Shown here: in pieces, positions 8,057-17,335 of the stretch
Numbering within the stretch: position 1 is the first letter of the stretch
How the letters are laid out: every line of letters starts with the position of its first letter
Assembly (NCBI RefSeq): GCF_002886045.1
Contig: NZ_CP025791.1
Location: 3,425,001-3,489,000 of the forward strand
Length of the DNA: 64,000 nucleotides
Source: Flavivirga eckloniae
GTDB taxonomy: Bacteria; Bacteroidota; Bacteroidia; Flavobacteriales; Flavobacteriaceae
Direction of reading: 5' to 3'
Translations under genes and position numbers: made by a program
Notes under the pieces: generated by a model
Told to the model about the DNA's origin: nothing
What the model saw: only the letters and a program-made list of their open reading frames with translations
Databases searched by the model: none

Positions 8057-9025
8057 TCACTTCTTAAAAATAGCATACACCGGAAAATGATCACTATAAC
8101 CACCTTTGTATTTTTTGCCCACATAGGTTCTAAAAGGAGCGCCTTTATATTTTCCATCGAAAAGTTTTAGATAATCTTCGTCGAAAATATTGGCAGTACT
8201 AAACTCGAACTGGTCGGTGGTACTTTTAAAGAAGTTTGTTGAAAATAAAATCTGATCGAATAAATTCCACTGGCGTTTATGGTTGGTCGTTCCTCGGTTG
8301 TACGATCGTAAGGTTTCCATGGGATTGTATAGATTGAAACCTTCGACGAGTCGTTTAATGCTGTTACTGGAAGGGTCGTCGTTAAAATCGCCAACAACAA
8401 TAATTTTTGCATCAGGATCATCATTTCGCAGCATCGAAATAATCTCGCCGGCTTTGTCAGATGACGCGATGCGTTTATGTTCGGTTTCCTTTGCACCTTC
8501 ACGTCTAGACGACCAATGGTTTACAATAACGTGAATTGCCTCACCATCCAATAAACCAGAAACCAATAAAATATCGCGCGTATAATCCGGAGAACCGTCA
8601 TCATCAAATAGCTCAATGGTAAAAGTATCAGAAGATAGGACTTCGAAGGCATTGGTATCGTATAGCAAAGCTACATCAATACCGCGTTCGTCTAAAGAAT
8701 CGTAGTGAACATAATCGTAGTTACAATCCTTTAAATGCTCCGATGCAATTAAATCTTCAATAACAGAAGCGTTTTCAACTTCAGCCAATCCAACTATAGC
8801 AGCATGTTTTCCTGTTTCGTGCCTTCCAATATTGGAAATGGCAAACCCTAATTTTCTAAGTTTATTTTGATAGCGTTTAGGCGTCCATTTTTTAACCGAC
8901 ATGGGTAAAAAATCATTATCGAAAGTATGCTTATCGTCGCTAGTATCAAATAAATTTTCGAGGTTGTAAAATGCTACGGTTTGCAAATCGTGGCGTACAG
9001 AAATGTCGTTGAAGGAATTGCTCAT
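8057..9025 (-). CDS. endonuclease/exonuclease/phosphatase (EEP) family protein
   Basis: The 322-residue protein has the full motif set of the EEP fold (DNase I, ExoIII and inositol phosphatase relatives): YNLENLF near residue 20 (metal-binding Asn), GLAEVEN near 78 (metal-binding Glu), VNHWSSRREG near 168 (His), GDFNDDPSS near 212 (Asp/Asn) and YSDHFPVYA at the end (Asp-His). There is no signal peptide, so it is probably cytoplasmic, unlike many secreted Bacteroidota members. It is a Mg-dependent phosphodiesterase, but nuclease and phosphatase cannot be told apart. It is divergent from hflX, with 63 bases between the start codons. Confidence 0.85.
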   Translation of the reverse strand: MSNSFNDISVRHDLQTVAFYNLENLFDTSDDKHTFDNDFLPMSVKKWTPKRYQNKLRKLGFAISNIGRHETGKHAAIVGLAEVENASVIEDLIASEHLKDCNYDYVHYDSLDERGIDVALLYDTNAFEVLSSDTFTIELFDDDGSPDYTRDILLVSGLLDGEAIHVIVNHWSSRREGAKETEHKRIASSDKAGEIISMLRNDDPDAKIIVVGDFNDDPSSNSIKRLVEGFNLYNPMETLRSYNRGTTNHKRQWNLFDQILFSTNFFKSTTDQFEFSTANIFDEDYLKLFDGKYKGAPFRTYVGKKYKGGYSDHFPVYAIFKK

Positions 9026-9076
9026 AAAATCAAAAATAGGCTTAAAAATATAAAAATAATAATACCTGTAAATGTT

Positions 9077-9084
9077 TAACTTTG
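9077..9084 (+). promoter_or_regulatory. Bacteroidota -7 box of hflX, TAACTTTG
   Basis: TAACTTTG fits the Bacteroidota TAnnTTTG consensus and ends four bases before the hflX ATG at 9089. A start site about 5-7 bases downstream would give an almost leaderless mRNA. No good TTG box is seen about 20 bases upstream. Confidence 0.45.
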
Positions 9085-9088
9085 CAAC

Positions 9089-10306
9089 ATGATAGAAAAG
9101 AAAGATATCGCTTTAGAAAAAGCTGTTTTAATTGGCATTATTACTAAAGATCAAGACGAGACGACATCTAAAGAATATTTAGATGAACTGGAGTTCTTAA
9201 CCTTCACGGCCGGAGGGTATGCTATAAAGCGTTTTACCCAGAAAATGGATATGCCTAATCCTAAAACGTTTATAGGAACGGGTAAAATGGAAGATGTGCG
9301 TAAGTATGTTGAAGAGCATGATGTTGGAACTGCTATTTTTGATGATGAACTATCGGCAGCACAAGAGCGAAATATTAGCAAGATACTTAATATTAAAGTG
9401 TTAGACAGAACGAATTTAATACTGGATATTTTTGCGCAACGTGCCCAAACAAGCTATGCCAGAACACAGGTAGAGTTGGCGCAATGCGAATATTTATTAC
9501 CGCGATTAAGGGGTATGTGGACTCACCTTGAACGTCAAAAAGGGGGTATTGGTATGCGTGGTCCGGGTGAAACCGAAATAGAAACAGATAGACGTATTGT
9601 AAGAGATAAAATAGCATTGCTTAAATCGCGTATTAAAGCTATTGACAAGCAAATGGCTGTGCAACGTGGTAATCGTGGTAAAATGGTACGTGTAGCACTT
9701 GTGGGGTATACCAATGTTGGTAAGTCTACCTTAATGAACGTGATTAGTAAGAGTGCGGTTTTTGCAGAAAATAAGCTATTCGCAACGCTCGATACTACAG
9801 TTAGAAAAGTGGTGATTCAAAACCTGCCATTTTTATTAAGTGATACTGTTGGTTTTATTAGAAAATTACCAACCCAATTGGTAGAAAGTTTTAAGAGTAC
9901 ATTGGATGAGGTTCGCGAAGCCGATTTGTTATTGCATGTAGTGGATATTTCGCATCCTAATTTTGAAGAGCATATTGAATCTGTAAATAAAATTCTGGGA
10001 GAAATTAAAAGTAGCGATAAGCCAACTATTATGGTATTTAATAAGATTGATGCCTATCAGGCAGAACCTTTTGATGACACCGATTTAGTTGCCGAACGAA
10101 CGGAAGCTCATTATAGTTTAGATGAATGGAGGAGTACTTGGATGAACAAGGTAGGCAAAAATGCTTTATTCATTTCTGCTTTAAACAAACAGAATTTAGA
10201 GGACTTTAAAAAACGTGTTTACGATGAGGTTCGCGAGATTCATGTTACACGTTTTCCTTATAATCACTTTTTGTATCCGGATTATAATTACGAGGATTTG
10301 GAATAG
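9089..10306 (+). CDS. hflX: GTPase HflX
   Basis: The 405-residue protein matches HflX along its length. The N-terminal HflX domain (about 1-195) includes the conserved TFIGTGKMEDV, FDDELSAAQERNI and a glycine-rich GGIGMRGPGETEIETDRR. The G domain follows: P-loop GYTNVGKST (206-214), DTVGFIRKLP with the G3 motif, NKID (G4) and SALNK (G5). HflX binds the 50S subunit and splits stalled or inactive 70S ribosomes, notably in heat and antibiotic stress. The C-terminus (HVTRFPYNHFLYPDYNYEDLE) is the short extension usual in Bacteroidota. It is monocistronic and ends facing a convergent operon. Confidence 0.97.
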   Translation: MIEKKDIALEKAVLIGIITKDQDETTSKEYLDELEFLTFTAGGYAIKRFTQKMDMPNPKTFIGTGKMEDVRKYVEEHDVGTAIFDDELSAAQERNISKILNIKVLDRTNLILDIFAQRAQTSYARTQVELAQCEYLLPRLRGMWTHLERQKGGIGMRGPGETEIETDRRIVRDKIALLKSRIKAIDKQMAVQRGNRGKMVRVALVGYTNVGKSTLMNVISKSAVFAENKLFATLDTTVRKVVIQNLPFLLSDTVGFIRKLPTQLVESFKSTLDEVREADLLLHVVDISHPNFEEHIESVNKILGEIKSSDKPTIMVFNKIDAYQAEPFDDTDLVAERTEAHYSLDEWRSTWMNKVGKNALFISALNKQNLEDFKKRVYDEVREIHVTRFPYNHFLYPDYNYEDLE

Positions 10307-10309
10307 GTC

Positions 10310-10410
10310 TTTGTCATTCAGAAGCCTGCCTGCCGGCAGGCAGGGAGGCACGACTGAAGAATCTCTAGAAATTCATTAAAAGATTCTTCGCTACGCTCTG
10401 AATGACAAAA
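10310..10410. repeat. GTCATTCAGA-family repeat, probable bidirectional terminator
   Basis: TTTGTCATTCAGA (10310-10322) is inverted as TCTGAATGACAAA (10397-10409). Inside lie the palindrome CCTGCCTGCCGGCAGGCAGG (10325-10344) and GAAGAATCTC (10356-10365) paired with AAGATTCTTC (10380-10389). This 100-base element lies between the convergent ends of hflX and the methyltransferase gene, with T/A runs at its end, so it can end transcription from both sides. It is the most complete copy of the family seen in the window. Confidence 0.75.
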
Positions 10411-10414
10411 ATTT

Positions 10415-10966
10415 TTAGTTTCGAACCTTTCTACAATGATACACGTACTCTGTAATAAGTTTTTTGTTAGAAGTCATATAACAATCTTCAAAGACCTGCT
10501 GAAACTTTTTAAAATTAAACTTGGTGTATAAAACCTGACTGAAATAACAGTTGTCGCTCAAAAGATCGTAAGCGTTTTGAATAATGTTAAGTCCTTTTTC
10601 TTTACTAAAAAAAGAAAAGGGAATAGACGATATTACCGCATCAATATCTTCATTTATATGTTTTTTCAGATTTTCGGCACCGTCGTTAATTAAAATTAAT
10701 CTAGAGTCTGGTATGCTTTCTCTAACATGCTCGCAGAAGCTTTTATTAACTTCGAAAGCATATAATTTTGAAGTCGAAGCCATAGTATTTAATATTTCTT
10801 GAGTAATATTACCATGACCTACACCAAATTCAACAATAATTTTATTGTCTTCTTTTGGAATATTTTTACAAATATTAACTTCTGCATATCTGCTGGTTTT
10901 AGATATGGCACCTGTAACAAACAGGTTTTTTGCATATGCTATTGAAGTTTTAAGTTTCTGATTCAT
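10415..10966 (-). CDS. class I SAM-dependent methyltransferase, phospholipid N-methyltransferase-like
   Basis: The 183-residue protein has the layout of the short PmtA-like family (related to the KsgA fold): a helical start with FVTGAISKTSRYAE (the family has GAxxPSSR), SAM motif I VEFGVGHGNIT (residues about 45-55), acidic residue LYAFEVNKSF ending beta 2, and DAVISSIPFSFFS, matching the DAVxSGLP motif IV. PmtA enzymes methylate phosphatidylethanolamine at the membrane. The substrate here could instead be a polymer head group. It is the last gene of the seven-gene operon, four bases after the YaiO-like gene, so a role in modifying what the operon makes is likely (inference). Confidence 0.75.
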   Translation of the reverse strand: MNQKLKTSIAYAKNLFVTGAISKTSRYAEVNICKNIPKEDNKIIVEFGVGHGNITQEILNTMASTSKLYAFEVNKSFCEHVRESIPDSRLILINDGAENLKKHINEDIDAVISSIPFSFFSKEKGLNIIQNAYDLLSDNCYFSQVLYTKFNFKKFQQVFEDCYMTSNKKLITEYVYHCRKVRN

Positions 10967-10970
10967 ACGG

Positions 10971-12230
10971 TTAATTTAATTGTCGGAATTTTATGTCACA
11001 AGATAACGAAAATGAGTAAATCCAAAAATACGATCCCGGGTTAAAACTAATTTCTTGATGGGCTATTCCAGCTTGAGCACCCCAAATAATTTTATTGTTT
11101 TTTGAAGAAAAATAATATCCCAAATTTAACTTCTGGGACTGTAGATTAATTATGGCATCTTCGTTTCCTCCAAAATTAAATCTGTTTTCTTCTGGGGAAA
11201 AACCTGCCCCTACGTCAATGCTCAAGAAATTATTGGCATCGCGTCTGTATTTTCTATAACTCAACGTGCCCGATTTACTGGCGCCAGGATGACCGGGAGT
11301 AACATAAGCCCGAAACGACCAGTAACTATTTCCTGTATACCAACCTACAGAGCCGGTATAAATGTTAGTTGTGGCACTGTATTTTAAAGCTCTAAACCCC
11401 AGAGAGGCTTCGAAACTTTTGGGTAAAGATTTATACAATTCTGCACCATACCTTATATTGGGAAATAAAAAGGAATTAGCCCATCCAAAGTTTACATAGG
11501 CATAAAGCCCTTTTACAATTCGGGGGTACATATCGACCTCTAGTTGTAGGCCGTTAGATTGGAATCTTCTGTTAAAATTGGCCTTACCGTGAATACCACC
11601 ATATTTTGTTTGTCTTACGTATTTGAACAAATGGTATTGCATAGGGTCGAATGTTTGGGAGTAAACATCTACTGCAGACTTTAGTCCGATAACATTGAGG
11701 CTCAGCTTATCTATTAAACTTGCTTTATAAGTTTTACTTTTTTCATGATCTGGGCTTTCAAGCAATAAGTTGTTAATCGTTAATAGGGCTTCTTCCGGAT
11801 TGTTGGTAGCATCTTCGGCACTTGCCTTTAAATATAGAATGTCCGGATTTTTAGGCAAGTGGTTTAATGCGATGTTGGTCATTTTTAAGGCACTAAAAGG
11901 GGCTTCACTATAAAGCTCGTTTTTTATGGCGGCTACCCAAGTATCTGGTCTATCCGGTGCTTTTTTTAATATATAATCAAATTCTGTTTTGGCTTTTTTA
12001 TAATCGCCATCCCAAGAATATGTGCTTGCTAAAAAAGAACGGATATCATGATAATCTGGATATTTAGTTAAAATATGCAACAAGGTATCTTGCGCCTGTT
12101 TTCGTTGTTTATTAAAAGCCAATTCCCTTGCGACTTTAAAGGCTCTATCGGGGTCGCCCTTAAAGGCTTTTTGTTGCCCTAAAGCACAAAAGCTCATGAA
12201 GATGAATATTATAAAAATATGTTTATTCAT
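10971..12230 (-). CDS. TPR-YaiO outer-membrane beta-barrel protein
   Basis: The 419 residues comprise a signal peptide (MNKHIFIIFIFMSFCALGQ), TPR-like helical repeats at about 25-190 (ARELAFNKQRKQAQDTLLHI, then SWDGDYKKAKTEFDYIL) and a C-terminal beta-barrel of about 220 residues with the YaiO-type pattern (FNRRFQSNGLQLEVDMYPRI, YAYVNFGWA, LGFRALKYSATTNIYTGSVG, GYYFSSKNNK), ending in a strand before the stop. YaiO-domain proteins sit in the outer membrane next to polysaccharide glycosyltransferases, so an export or assembly pore for the operon's product is likely. The TPR part resembles the C-terminus of the upstream gene product. Confidence 0.85.
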   Translation of the reverse strand: MNKHIFIIFIFMSFCALGQQKAFKGDPDRAFKVARELAFNKQRKQAQDTLLHILTKYPDYHDIRSFLASTYSWDGDYKKAKTEFDYILKKAPDRPDTWVAAIKNELYSEAPFSALKMTNIALNHLPKNPDILYLKASAEDATNNPEEALLTINNLLLESPDHEKSKTYKASLIDKLSLNVIGLKSAVDVYSQTFDPMQYHLFKYVRQTKYGGIHGKANFNRRFQSNGLQLEVDMYPRIVKGLYAYVNFGWANSFLFPNIRYGAELYKSLPKSFEASLGFRALKYSATTNIYTGSVGWYTGNSYWSFRAYVTPGHPGASKSGTLSYRKYRRDANNFLSIDVGAGFSPEENRFNFGGNEDAIINLQSQKLNLGYYFSSKNNKIIWGAQAGIAHQEISFNPGSYFWIYSFSLSCDIKFRQLN

Positions 12231-12343
12231 AATTGAAATTGATCTTTGTTTTATGTCTGGTTGAGTGCCGCTGATACCTATTCAAATGGGGACTATTTAA
12301 ACCTCTCTACTGAGCTCCTTTAGATCGATAAAATAGTTCTGTA

Positions 12344-14764
12344 TTATTGAGTTAGACTTTTGTTAAAGGCTAAATAATCTGAATTATTAGGATGGATTTT
12401 AATAATACTATCCATGAGTTTAATAGCAAACTTTGTATTGTCTATTCGTTTGAAAGCTTTAGCCATTTTAAATGATATTTCTGGATTTATGACGTCGTTT
12501 GTTATAGCTTGCTCAAATATTTTTATCGATTTTTCATCTTGTCCAGACCACCAATACATGTCTAGAATTGCCAGATAGCCATCATCATAATAAGGCGATC
12601 GTTTAATGGCGTTTAATAATACCTTTTCAGATTTCTCGTAATCCTGTTCCCAAGCTAAGGACCTTCCTTTTAATATTCTGGCATCGGTGTAATTAGGATA
12701 TTCGTTTAATATGTAATCGCACAGCAAGCGGGCTGTTTTGTATTGCTTTTTAAATGATAGGTCTCTGGCTATAAATAAAACGTCATCATATGTTTTTCCT
12801 TCGGCATGTTTATTAATTGAAGCCAATTGTTTTGGGGAAAATTCGGTTTTGGGCGTTATATAAATATTGAGCGAGTCTGGAAAGATTTTATTCTGCTGGG
12901 TTACATAGGCATTCATTTTTTTGAAAGCCAATAGTGAATCGGCCATCGTTTTGGTTATAACGGCTTCACTTACTTTATAGGTTCCAAAATTTTCATTTAT
13001 TTTAAACAGTTCGCCATCGGAATAAAAATAGTCTTTGTATATAAAATCATTAATACTTCCCTTATAACGCATTAAGGGTATTTTATGAATATTTCTAAAT
13101 TGTCTGGCTGTATCTAATCCTTTTCCAACCCAAGGCACCTTGTTTAATGGTTTAAATTTGAAGTTCTTGGTTAAACTTTGTAGTAAACTTGGGGTAACAT
13201 CCCAGTGTGACGACACAGACTTAAACGAGTCTGCTTTTTTTAGCATGGGGCTGTATATTAAAAAAGGCACATGAAATCGGCAAAGTTTGTCTTTTTGAGT
13301 AATTGGAATAAGCCTATGGTCGCCAGTTATTACAAAGATGGTGTTGGAATAATCGGAGCGTTGTTTATAGGCATGCATAAACTCCTTTATGGCATTATCG
13401 GTGTAAAGCAGGCATCCGAAAATATCCTTATGATCGATTACTTGTTCTTTTATAGATTCAAATGTTCTGGAAGATGCTAGTAGTTTATCTACCTGAGCCA
13501 TGTAGGCTTCTTTTTTGGGGTATTCAAATGGTTCGTGTGTAGAAAGCGTCATAACAATATCTAAACGCGGTTGTTTTTCTGTTTCGAAAGAAGTTAGTGC
13601 TTTTCTAAATATTTCGCTATCTGGATATCCCCATGAAAAACCGCCGTCATTCCCTTTGGTTTTTTCGAAACCAGGACCGTATTTGTTTTCATCTATCAAG
13701 GTTTCAATACCGTTATACTCCAGAAAATTGATTTTTCTGTCGAAACTTGATGGTCCACCGGAATAATACGAGGTTTTATAACCATTTGCTTTTAGAACGC
13801 TTATAAGCGAAATGTGCGATGGTGTTTTGGTTAGATCTAAAAATCCTGTTTCGCCATAGGGTAATGAGCCAAACAAAGCGGGCAATATTCCAAAGGATCT
13901 TCCTGTGGTGCTTACAAAGTTTTTCCAGTATAACGATTTTTGTATAAGCGAATCTATGTATGGCGTAAAACCACTATATTCATTTCCGTTTACAAACTCA
14001 CTTCCTAGGCCTTCTACAACTATAACAACAATATTTGGCTTTTCTTTATTAAATGTTAGGTAGGGAGATAGTACGTCTTTGAAATTATGCGATGATTTTA
14101 ATAACGGATAATCGGTTCTGTTTGCAAAACTTGAAGCATTAAGCTTACTTTTTTCATGTTGGAATTTTATGATATCGTTTGTTAAAAAAGCAATTTTATT
14201 TTGATGCGAATTGTGGGATGCTTGTGGAATGGTTAGTTTTAGGCATCCTAGCAGTACAGCAGATATAATTCCTAATCCTATTAACTTTCTTGCATTCAAA
14301 GTATTGTTAACATACCTAAATAGCAATAAGAATAGTAATGGGAAAATGATAAATGGTAAAAAGTAGGTAATAGAAATGGATTCTGATACGGAAACGGTGC
14401 TGAAGGCATCATCGAACGAATAACCTAAAATGTCTACTCCTAAATTTAAATTGGTGGTTATGGTATATTTTACAAGCGAGAATTGAATAATAATCAATAA
14501 AACAAACAATACTTTTATAACAGTTAAAGCCTGTTTTTTTACAAACTGGGTTAATAGCATAAATAAAGGAAAGCATAGTACTCCCATCGTTATACCACTC
14601 CAGAAATCATTAACTAGCTTATATATTGACGCTAAAAAAATATTGGTCTCCAATGTTTTTAAAGCAAAAAGTTCAAATAGACTTACAAGCCATAATCCGC
14701 CCATTAGCGATAGGGTTAAATAGATGTATGTCGTAATAGCTTCTTTTTCGATGTTAAATTTCAT
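12344..14764 (-). CDS. LTA-synthase-like phosphotransferase/sulfatase with C-terminal TPR
   Basis: The 806-residue protein has an N-terminal block of about five membrane helices (residues 10-180), then an extracytoplasmic alkaline-phosphatase-fold domain: metal-binding VVEGLGSEF (Glu251), FVSTTGRSFG with the nucleophilic Thr near 287, STHEPF, and ITGDHRLIP (Asp-His near 475). LtaS/OpgB relatives transfer phosphoglycerol or phosphoethanolamine to polymers outside the inner membrane. Residues about 655-806 are a TPR tail (ARDLSFKKQYKTARLLCDYI, AWEQDYEKSEKVLLNAI), which is unusual for the family and resembles the TPR of the next gene product. It probably decorates the polymer made by the neighbouring GT2. 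There is a 20-base gap from the GT2 gene and a 113-base gap to the YaiO gene. Donor and acceptor are unknown. Confidence 0.85.
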   Translation of the reverse strand: MKFNIEKEAITTYIYLTLSLMGGLWLVSLFELFALKTLETNIFLASIYKLVNDFWSGITMGVLCFPLFMLLTQFVKKQALTVIKVLFVLLIIIQFSLVKYTITTNLNLGVDILGYSFDDAFSTVSVSESISITYFLPFIIFPLLFLLLFRYVNNTLNARKLIGLGIISAVLLGCLKLTIPQASHNSHQNKIAFLTNDIIKFQHEKSKLNASSFANRTDYPLLKSSHNFKDVLSPYLTFNKEKPNIVVIVVEGLGSEFVNGNEYSGFTPYIDSLIQKSLYWKNFVSTTGRSFGILPALFGSLPYGETGFLDLTKTPSHISLISVLKANGYKTSYYSGGPSSFDRKINFLEYNGIETLIDENKYGPGFEKTKGNDGGFSWGYPDSEIFRKALTSFETEKQPRLDIVMTLSTHEPFEYPKKEAYMAQVDKLLASSRTFESIKEQVIDHKDIFGCLLYTDNAIKEFMHAYKQRSDYSNTIFVITGDHRLIPITQKDKLCRFHVPFLIYSPMLKKADSFKSVSSHWDVTPSLLQSLTKNFKFKPLNKVPWVGKGLDTARQFRNIHKIPLMRYKGSINDFIYKDYFYSDGELFKINENFGTYKVSEAVITKTMADSLLAFKKMNAYVTQQNKIFPDSLNIYITPKTEFSPKQLASINKHAEGKTYDDVLFIARDLSFKKQYKTARLLCDYILNEYPNYTDARILKGRSLAWEQDYEKSEKVLLNAIKRSPYYDDGYLAILDMYWWSGQDEKSIKIFEQAITNDVINPEISFKMAKAFKRIDNTKFAIKLMDSIIKIHPNNSDYLAFNKSLTQ

Positions 14765-14784
14765 GACATTGTTTTTTTAACGTA

Positions 14785-16215
14785 TTAATTTGAGGCTAAG
14801 CCTTTTCTTAGCATGACTCCCCATTTCTTTTTCTTATTGAAATAGTAATCGTAATTCCCCTTTATGGCAGCATATAGAATAAAGGGATGTAACACAAATG
14901 GTTCTAGTGCTGTTAGTAAAACCAATTTGTAACCTGTGCCTTTCTTTTTATATTGATGAAAGGTCAATTCTTCGGAATAGAGTGCTATTATTGAAAACAA
15001 TACCGAAAAGATATATGCCAGAAGAAGGAATGAAAGCGCGTATTCCCATCTTACTTCTTTTAGTATAACTAGAATAACAAAATAAATAATACCAATTGTT
15101 TCTATAATGGGGGCCAAACGTTCGAATATTAACCAGTAGGGATAACTTAGCATACCAAAGGAGCCATAGTTTCTGTTGAATCCGATTTTTCGATGTTTCT
15201 TTAGTGTTTCAATGGTACCCCGGGTCCATCTGTTACGCTGGGAAATAAATATTTTATAGCTATCCGGAGCTTCGGTCCAGCATAATGGATCTGGAATATA
15301 GGAGACTTTGTATTTTTCGTTTTTTTCTTCCATATACCGTCGCATACGTACAATTATCTCCATGTCTTCTCCAACAGTATTGGTGTCGTATCCGCCCACT
15401 GCAATAGCTGTTTCTTTATCGAATATGCCAAAAGCACCAGATATCACCAACAAACCATTTAACCGACTCCATGCCATTCTGCCCAATAAAAATGCTCTTA
15501 GATATTCCAGTATTTGAGATTGTACCAAAAGGGCTTTAGGTAGGTTAACATCAATTAGTTTACCACCTCTAATAATACACGAATTGGCTATACGAATAAC
15601 GCCTCCTGTAGCTATTACTTTGGCATCGGTTTCTTCTAAAAAAGGCTTAATCATTTTTTGAAGGGCATCTTCAAGTAGTAAACAGTCTACATCTATACAT
15701 GCAACATACTTACTTCTACTAATATTTAATCCCATGTTTAAAGCGTCTGCTTTTCCGCCGTTTTGTTTGTCTACAACCGTTAACTTTTCGAAAGCTGGGT
15801 TTTTGGATTTAAATACACCGGCGCGTAAGGGTTGGGTTTTAATCTTTTCATTGATTATAAAATCGATTTTTTCTAAATCGTAAGCTTCTATAAGTCGTTC
15901 TAAACTGTCATCTGAACTCCCGTCGTTAATAATAATTACATTATAATTGACATAATGGTTAGATAATAACGATCTTACATTTTCCACAACATTTAGGCTT
16001 TCGTTATAAGCTGGGGCAATTATGGTTATTGATGGTGATATGGTAGACGAGAGAATATCTTTATAATTAACAAAGCTGTTTTTTTTAAGATATTCTATAG
16101 TCTCTTTACCAGATATTACCGATAGAATGATATAAGAGGAAATGGCTGCAAAGGCATAGCCAAAAAACAGGTAATGCAGTATTTGTAAAATTATTTTAAC
16201 TGTACTGGTATCCAT
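14785..16215 (-). CDS. processive family 2 glycosyltransferase (PgaC/NodC/HAS-like)
   Basis: The 476-residue membrane enzyme has an N-terminal helix (residues about 12-32), a GT-A domain and three to four C-terminal helices (about 345-450). Motifs: ITIIAPAYNES, INDGSSDD, NGGKADALNMG, CIDVDCLLLED (the DxD equivalent), TVGEDMEIIVRMRR (catalytic acidic pair) and QRNRWTRGT, the QxxRW signature of processive synthases. Such enzymes make and push beta-linked polymers (poly-GlcNAc, hyaluronan, cellulose-like) across the inner membrane. The sugar cannot be read from the sequence, but the pattern is closest to poly-GlcNAc synthases. It starts two bases after the HEAT gene, so they are translated together. 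Confidence 0.9.
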   Translation of the reverse strand: MDTSTVKIILQILHYLFFGYAFAAISSYIILSVISGKETIEYLKKNSFVNYKDILSSTISPSITIIAPAYNESLNVVENVRSLLSNHYVNYNVIIINDGSSDDSLERLIEAYDLEKIDFIINEKIKTQPLRAGVFKSKNPAFEKLTVVDKQNGGKADALNMGLNISRSKYVACIDVDCLLLEDALQKMIKPFLEETDAKVIATGGVIRIANSCIIRGGKLIDVNLPKALLVQSQILEYLRAFLLGRMAWSRLNGLLVISGAFGIFDKETAIAVGGYDTNTVGEDMEIIVRMRRYMEEKNEKYKVSYIPDPLCWTEAPDSYKIFISQRNRWTRGTIETLKKHRKIGFNRNYGSFGMLSYPYWLIFERLAPIIETIGIIYFVILVILKEVRWEYALSFLLLAYIFSVLFSIIALYSEELTFHQYKKKGTGYKLVLLTALEPFVLHPFILYAAIKGNYDYYFNKKKKWGVMLRKGLASN

Positions 16216-16217
16216 AG

Positions 16218-17321
16218 TTATATATTATTTACAAACTTTAATATCTTTTTATTGCCTTTGTTTTTCGGGGATTTACTAAGTCCCTGAAACTTATCTAGAT
16301 TGATCGATTTTAATATTTTAAGTGCTAATAGCTGTATTTCGAAATTTTTATGGAAAAGGTGCTTTTCAATAAAAGGTTCATCAGACGGCACCACTAATTT
16401 TTCGAGTAAACCAAAAAAACTAATCTGCTCTTCTAAGCTAAGTTCATTGAAATTGGCTTTTAGCATTTCTTTTGCTTCTATACCATATAAACTGGTTAGT
16501 ACTTGAATTGTTCTAACCCGAACCTTTTTTGAAGGGTGGGATAATAGCTCCATTAAGGTGTCTTTAACTTCAAATTGATTATAAATTTCGGCGAGTTTTA
16601 GAGCAAATAAAACCACTGTTTTGTTTGTTGACTCTAACCAGGGTTTGATATCGCAAATTTGCTGATCGTCAAACTTTTGAAGAGTTTCCAGAAGTTGTAC
16701 CTGTGCCCATTCAGATAATGGTGTTTTTAAATCGTTTAAAAATGAAAGCCCTTTAAACCGAAACATGTTAACCATGTATAGCTGGGTTTCTTTTCTTACC
16801 TCACGTCTTGGATGTTTAATAAACGGTTGTACAAGGTCGTGTGCTTCTTCAATTTTAAAGCGTGTTAGCTCCCCGATACCTTTCGCGATGATGTACCAAT
16901 TTTTGTTTTTTAAACGGGAGAGGGCATAATCGTAAAGCCCTGTTTTAAAATAGAGTGTTTTAATTAAATCAGACATTTCGCCTGATACTTCATTCATTAA
17001 TTTATATAGAATGGAAATAATGATTTTACGTTTCGATTTTATATGTACTGAAGCTTTTAGTTTTTCTATGATGGATAATTGAAGATCGTTAATAGTTCCA
17101 TCCTCCGAACTGGAGTACAGATATTCAATTAGTGAAGCTTCGTATGTTTCTTTAAATTTGGTGCTTTCTTTGTCTTTTTTTCTAAGGGCAGATCGTATTA
17201 GCTTTAAGTATATCGTAAGAATAACTATGGCAACAGATAGTGTGCCACTAGTAGCCCAAGCCAGTTTTATTAGCAATGGGGCTTCGTTAAAATAGTCGAT
17301 AAGGTATTGGTAAATTACCAT
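16218..17321 (-). CDS. membrane-anchored HEAT-repeat protein
   Basis: The 367-residue protein has one N-terminal membrane helix (about 19-41, LAWATSGTLSVAIVILTIYL) followed by a helical-repeat region. HEAT-like units with paired helices are visible at HPRREVRKETQLYMVNMF, SWLESTNKT-type turns, HPSKKVRVRTIQVLTSLYG and KNFEIQLLALKILKSI. It is predicted to face the cytoplasm as a scaffold. HEAT proteins next to GT2 synthases are thought to organise the synthase or link it to a signal. Here it lies between the receiver gene (14 bases upstream) and the GT2 gene (2 bases downstream), which suits that role (inference). Confidence 0.75.
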   Translation of the reverse strand: MVIYQYLIDYFNEAPLLIKLAWATSGTLSVAIVILTIYLKLIRSALRKKDKESTKFKETYEASLIEYLYSSSEDGTINDLQLSIIEKLKASVHIKSKRKIIISILYKLMNEVSGEMSDLIKTLYFKTGLYDYALSRLKNKNWYIIAKGIGELTRFKIEEAHDLVQPFIKHPRREVRKETQLYMVNMFRFKGLSFLNDLKTPLSEWAQVQLLETLQKFDDQQICDIKPWLESTNKTVVLFALKLAEIYNQFEVKDTLMELLSHPSKKVRVRTIQVLTSLYGIEAKEMLKANFNELSLEEQISFFGLLEKLVVPSDEPFIEKHLFHKNFEIQLLALKILKSINLDKFQGLSKSPKNKGNKKILKFVNNI

Positions 17322-17335
17322 AATTAACGATATTT

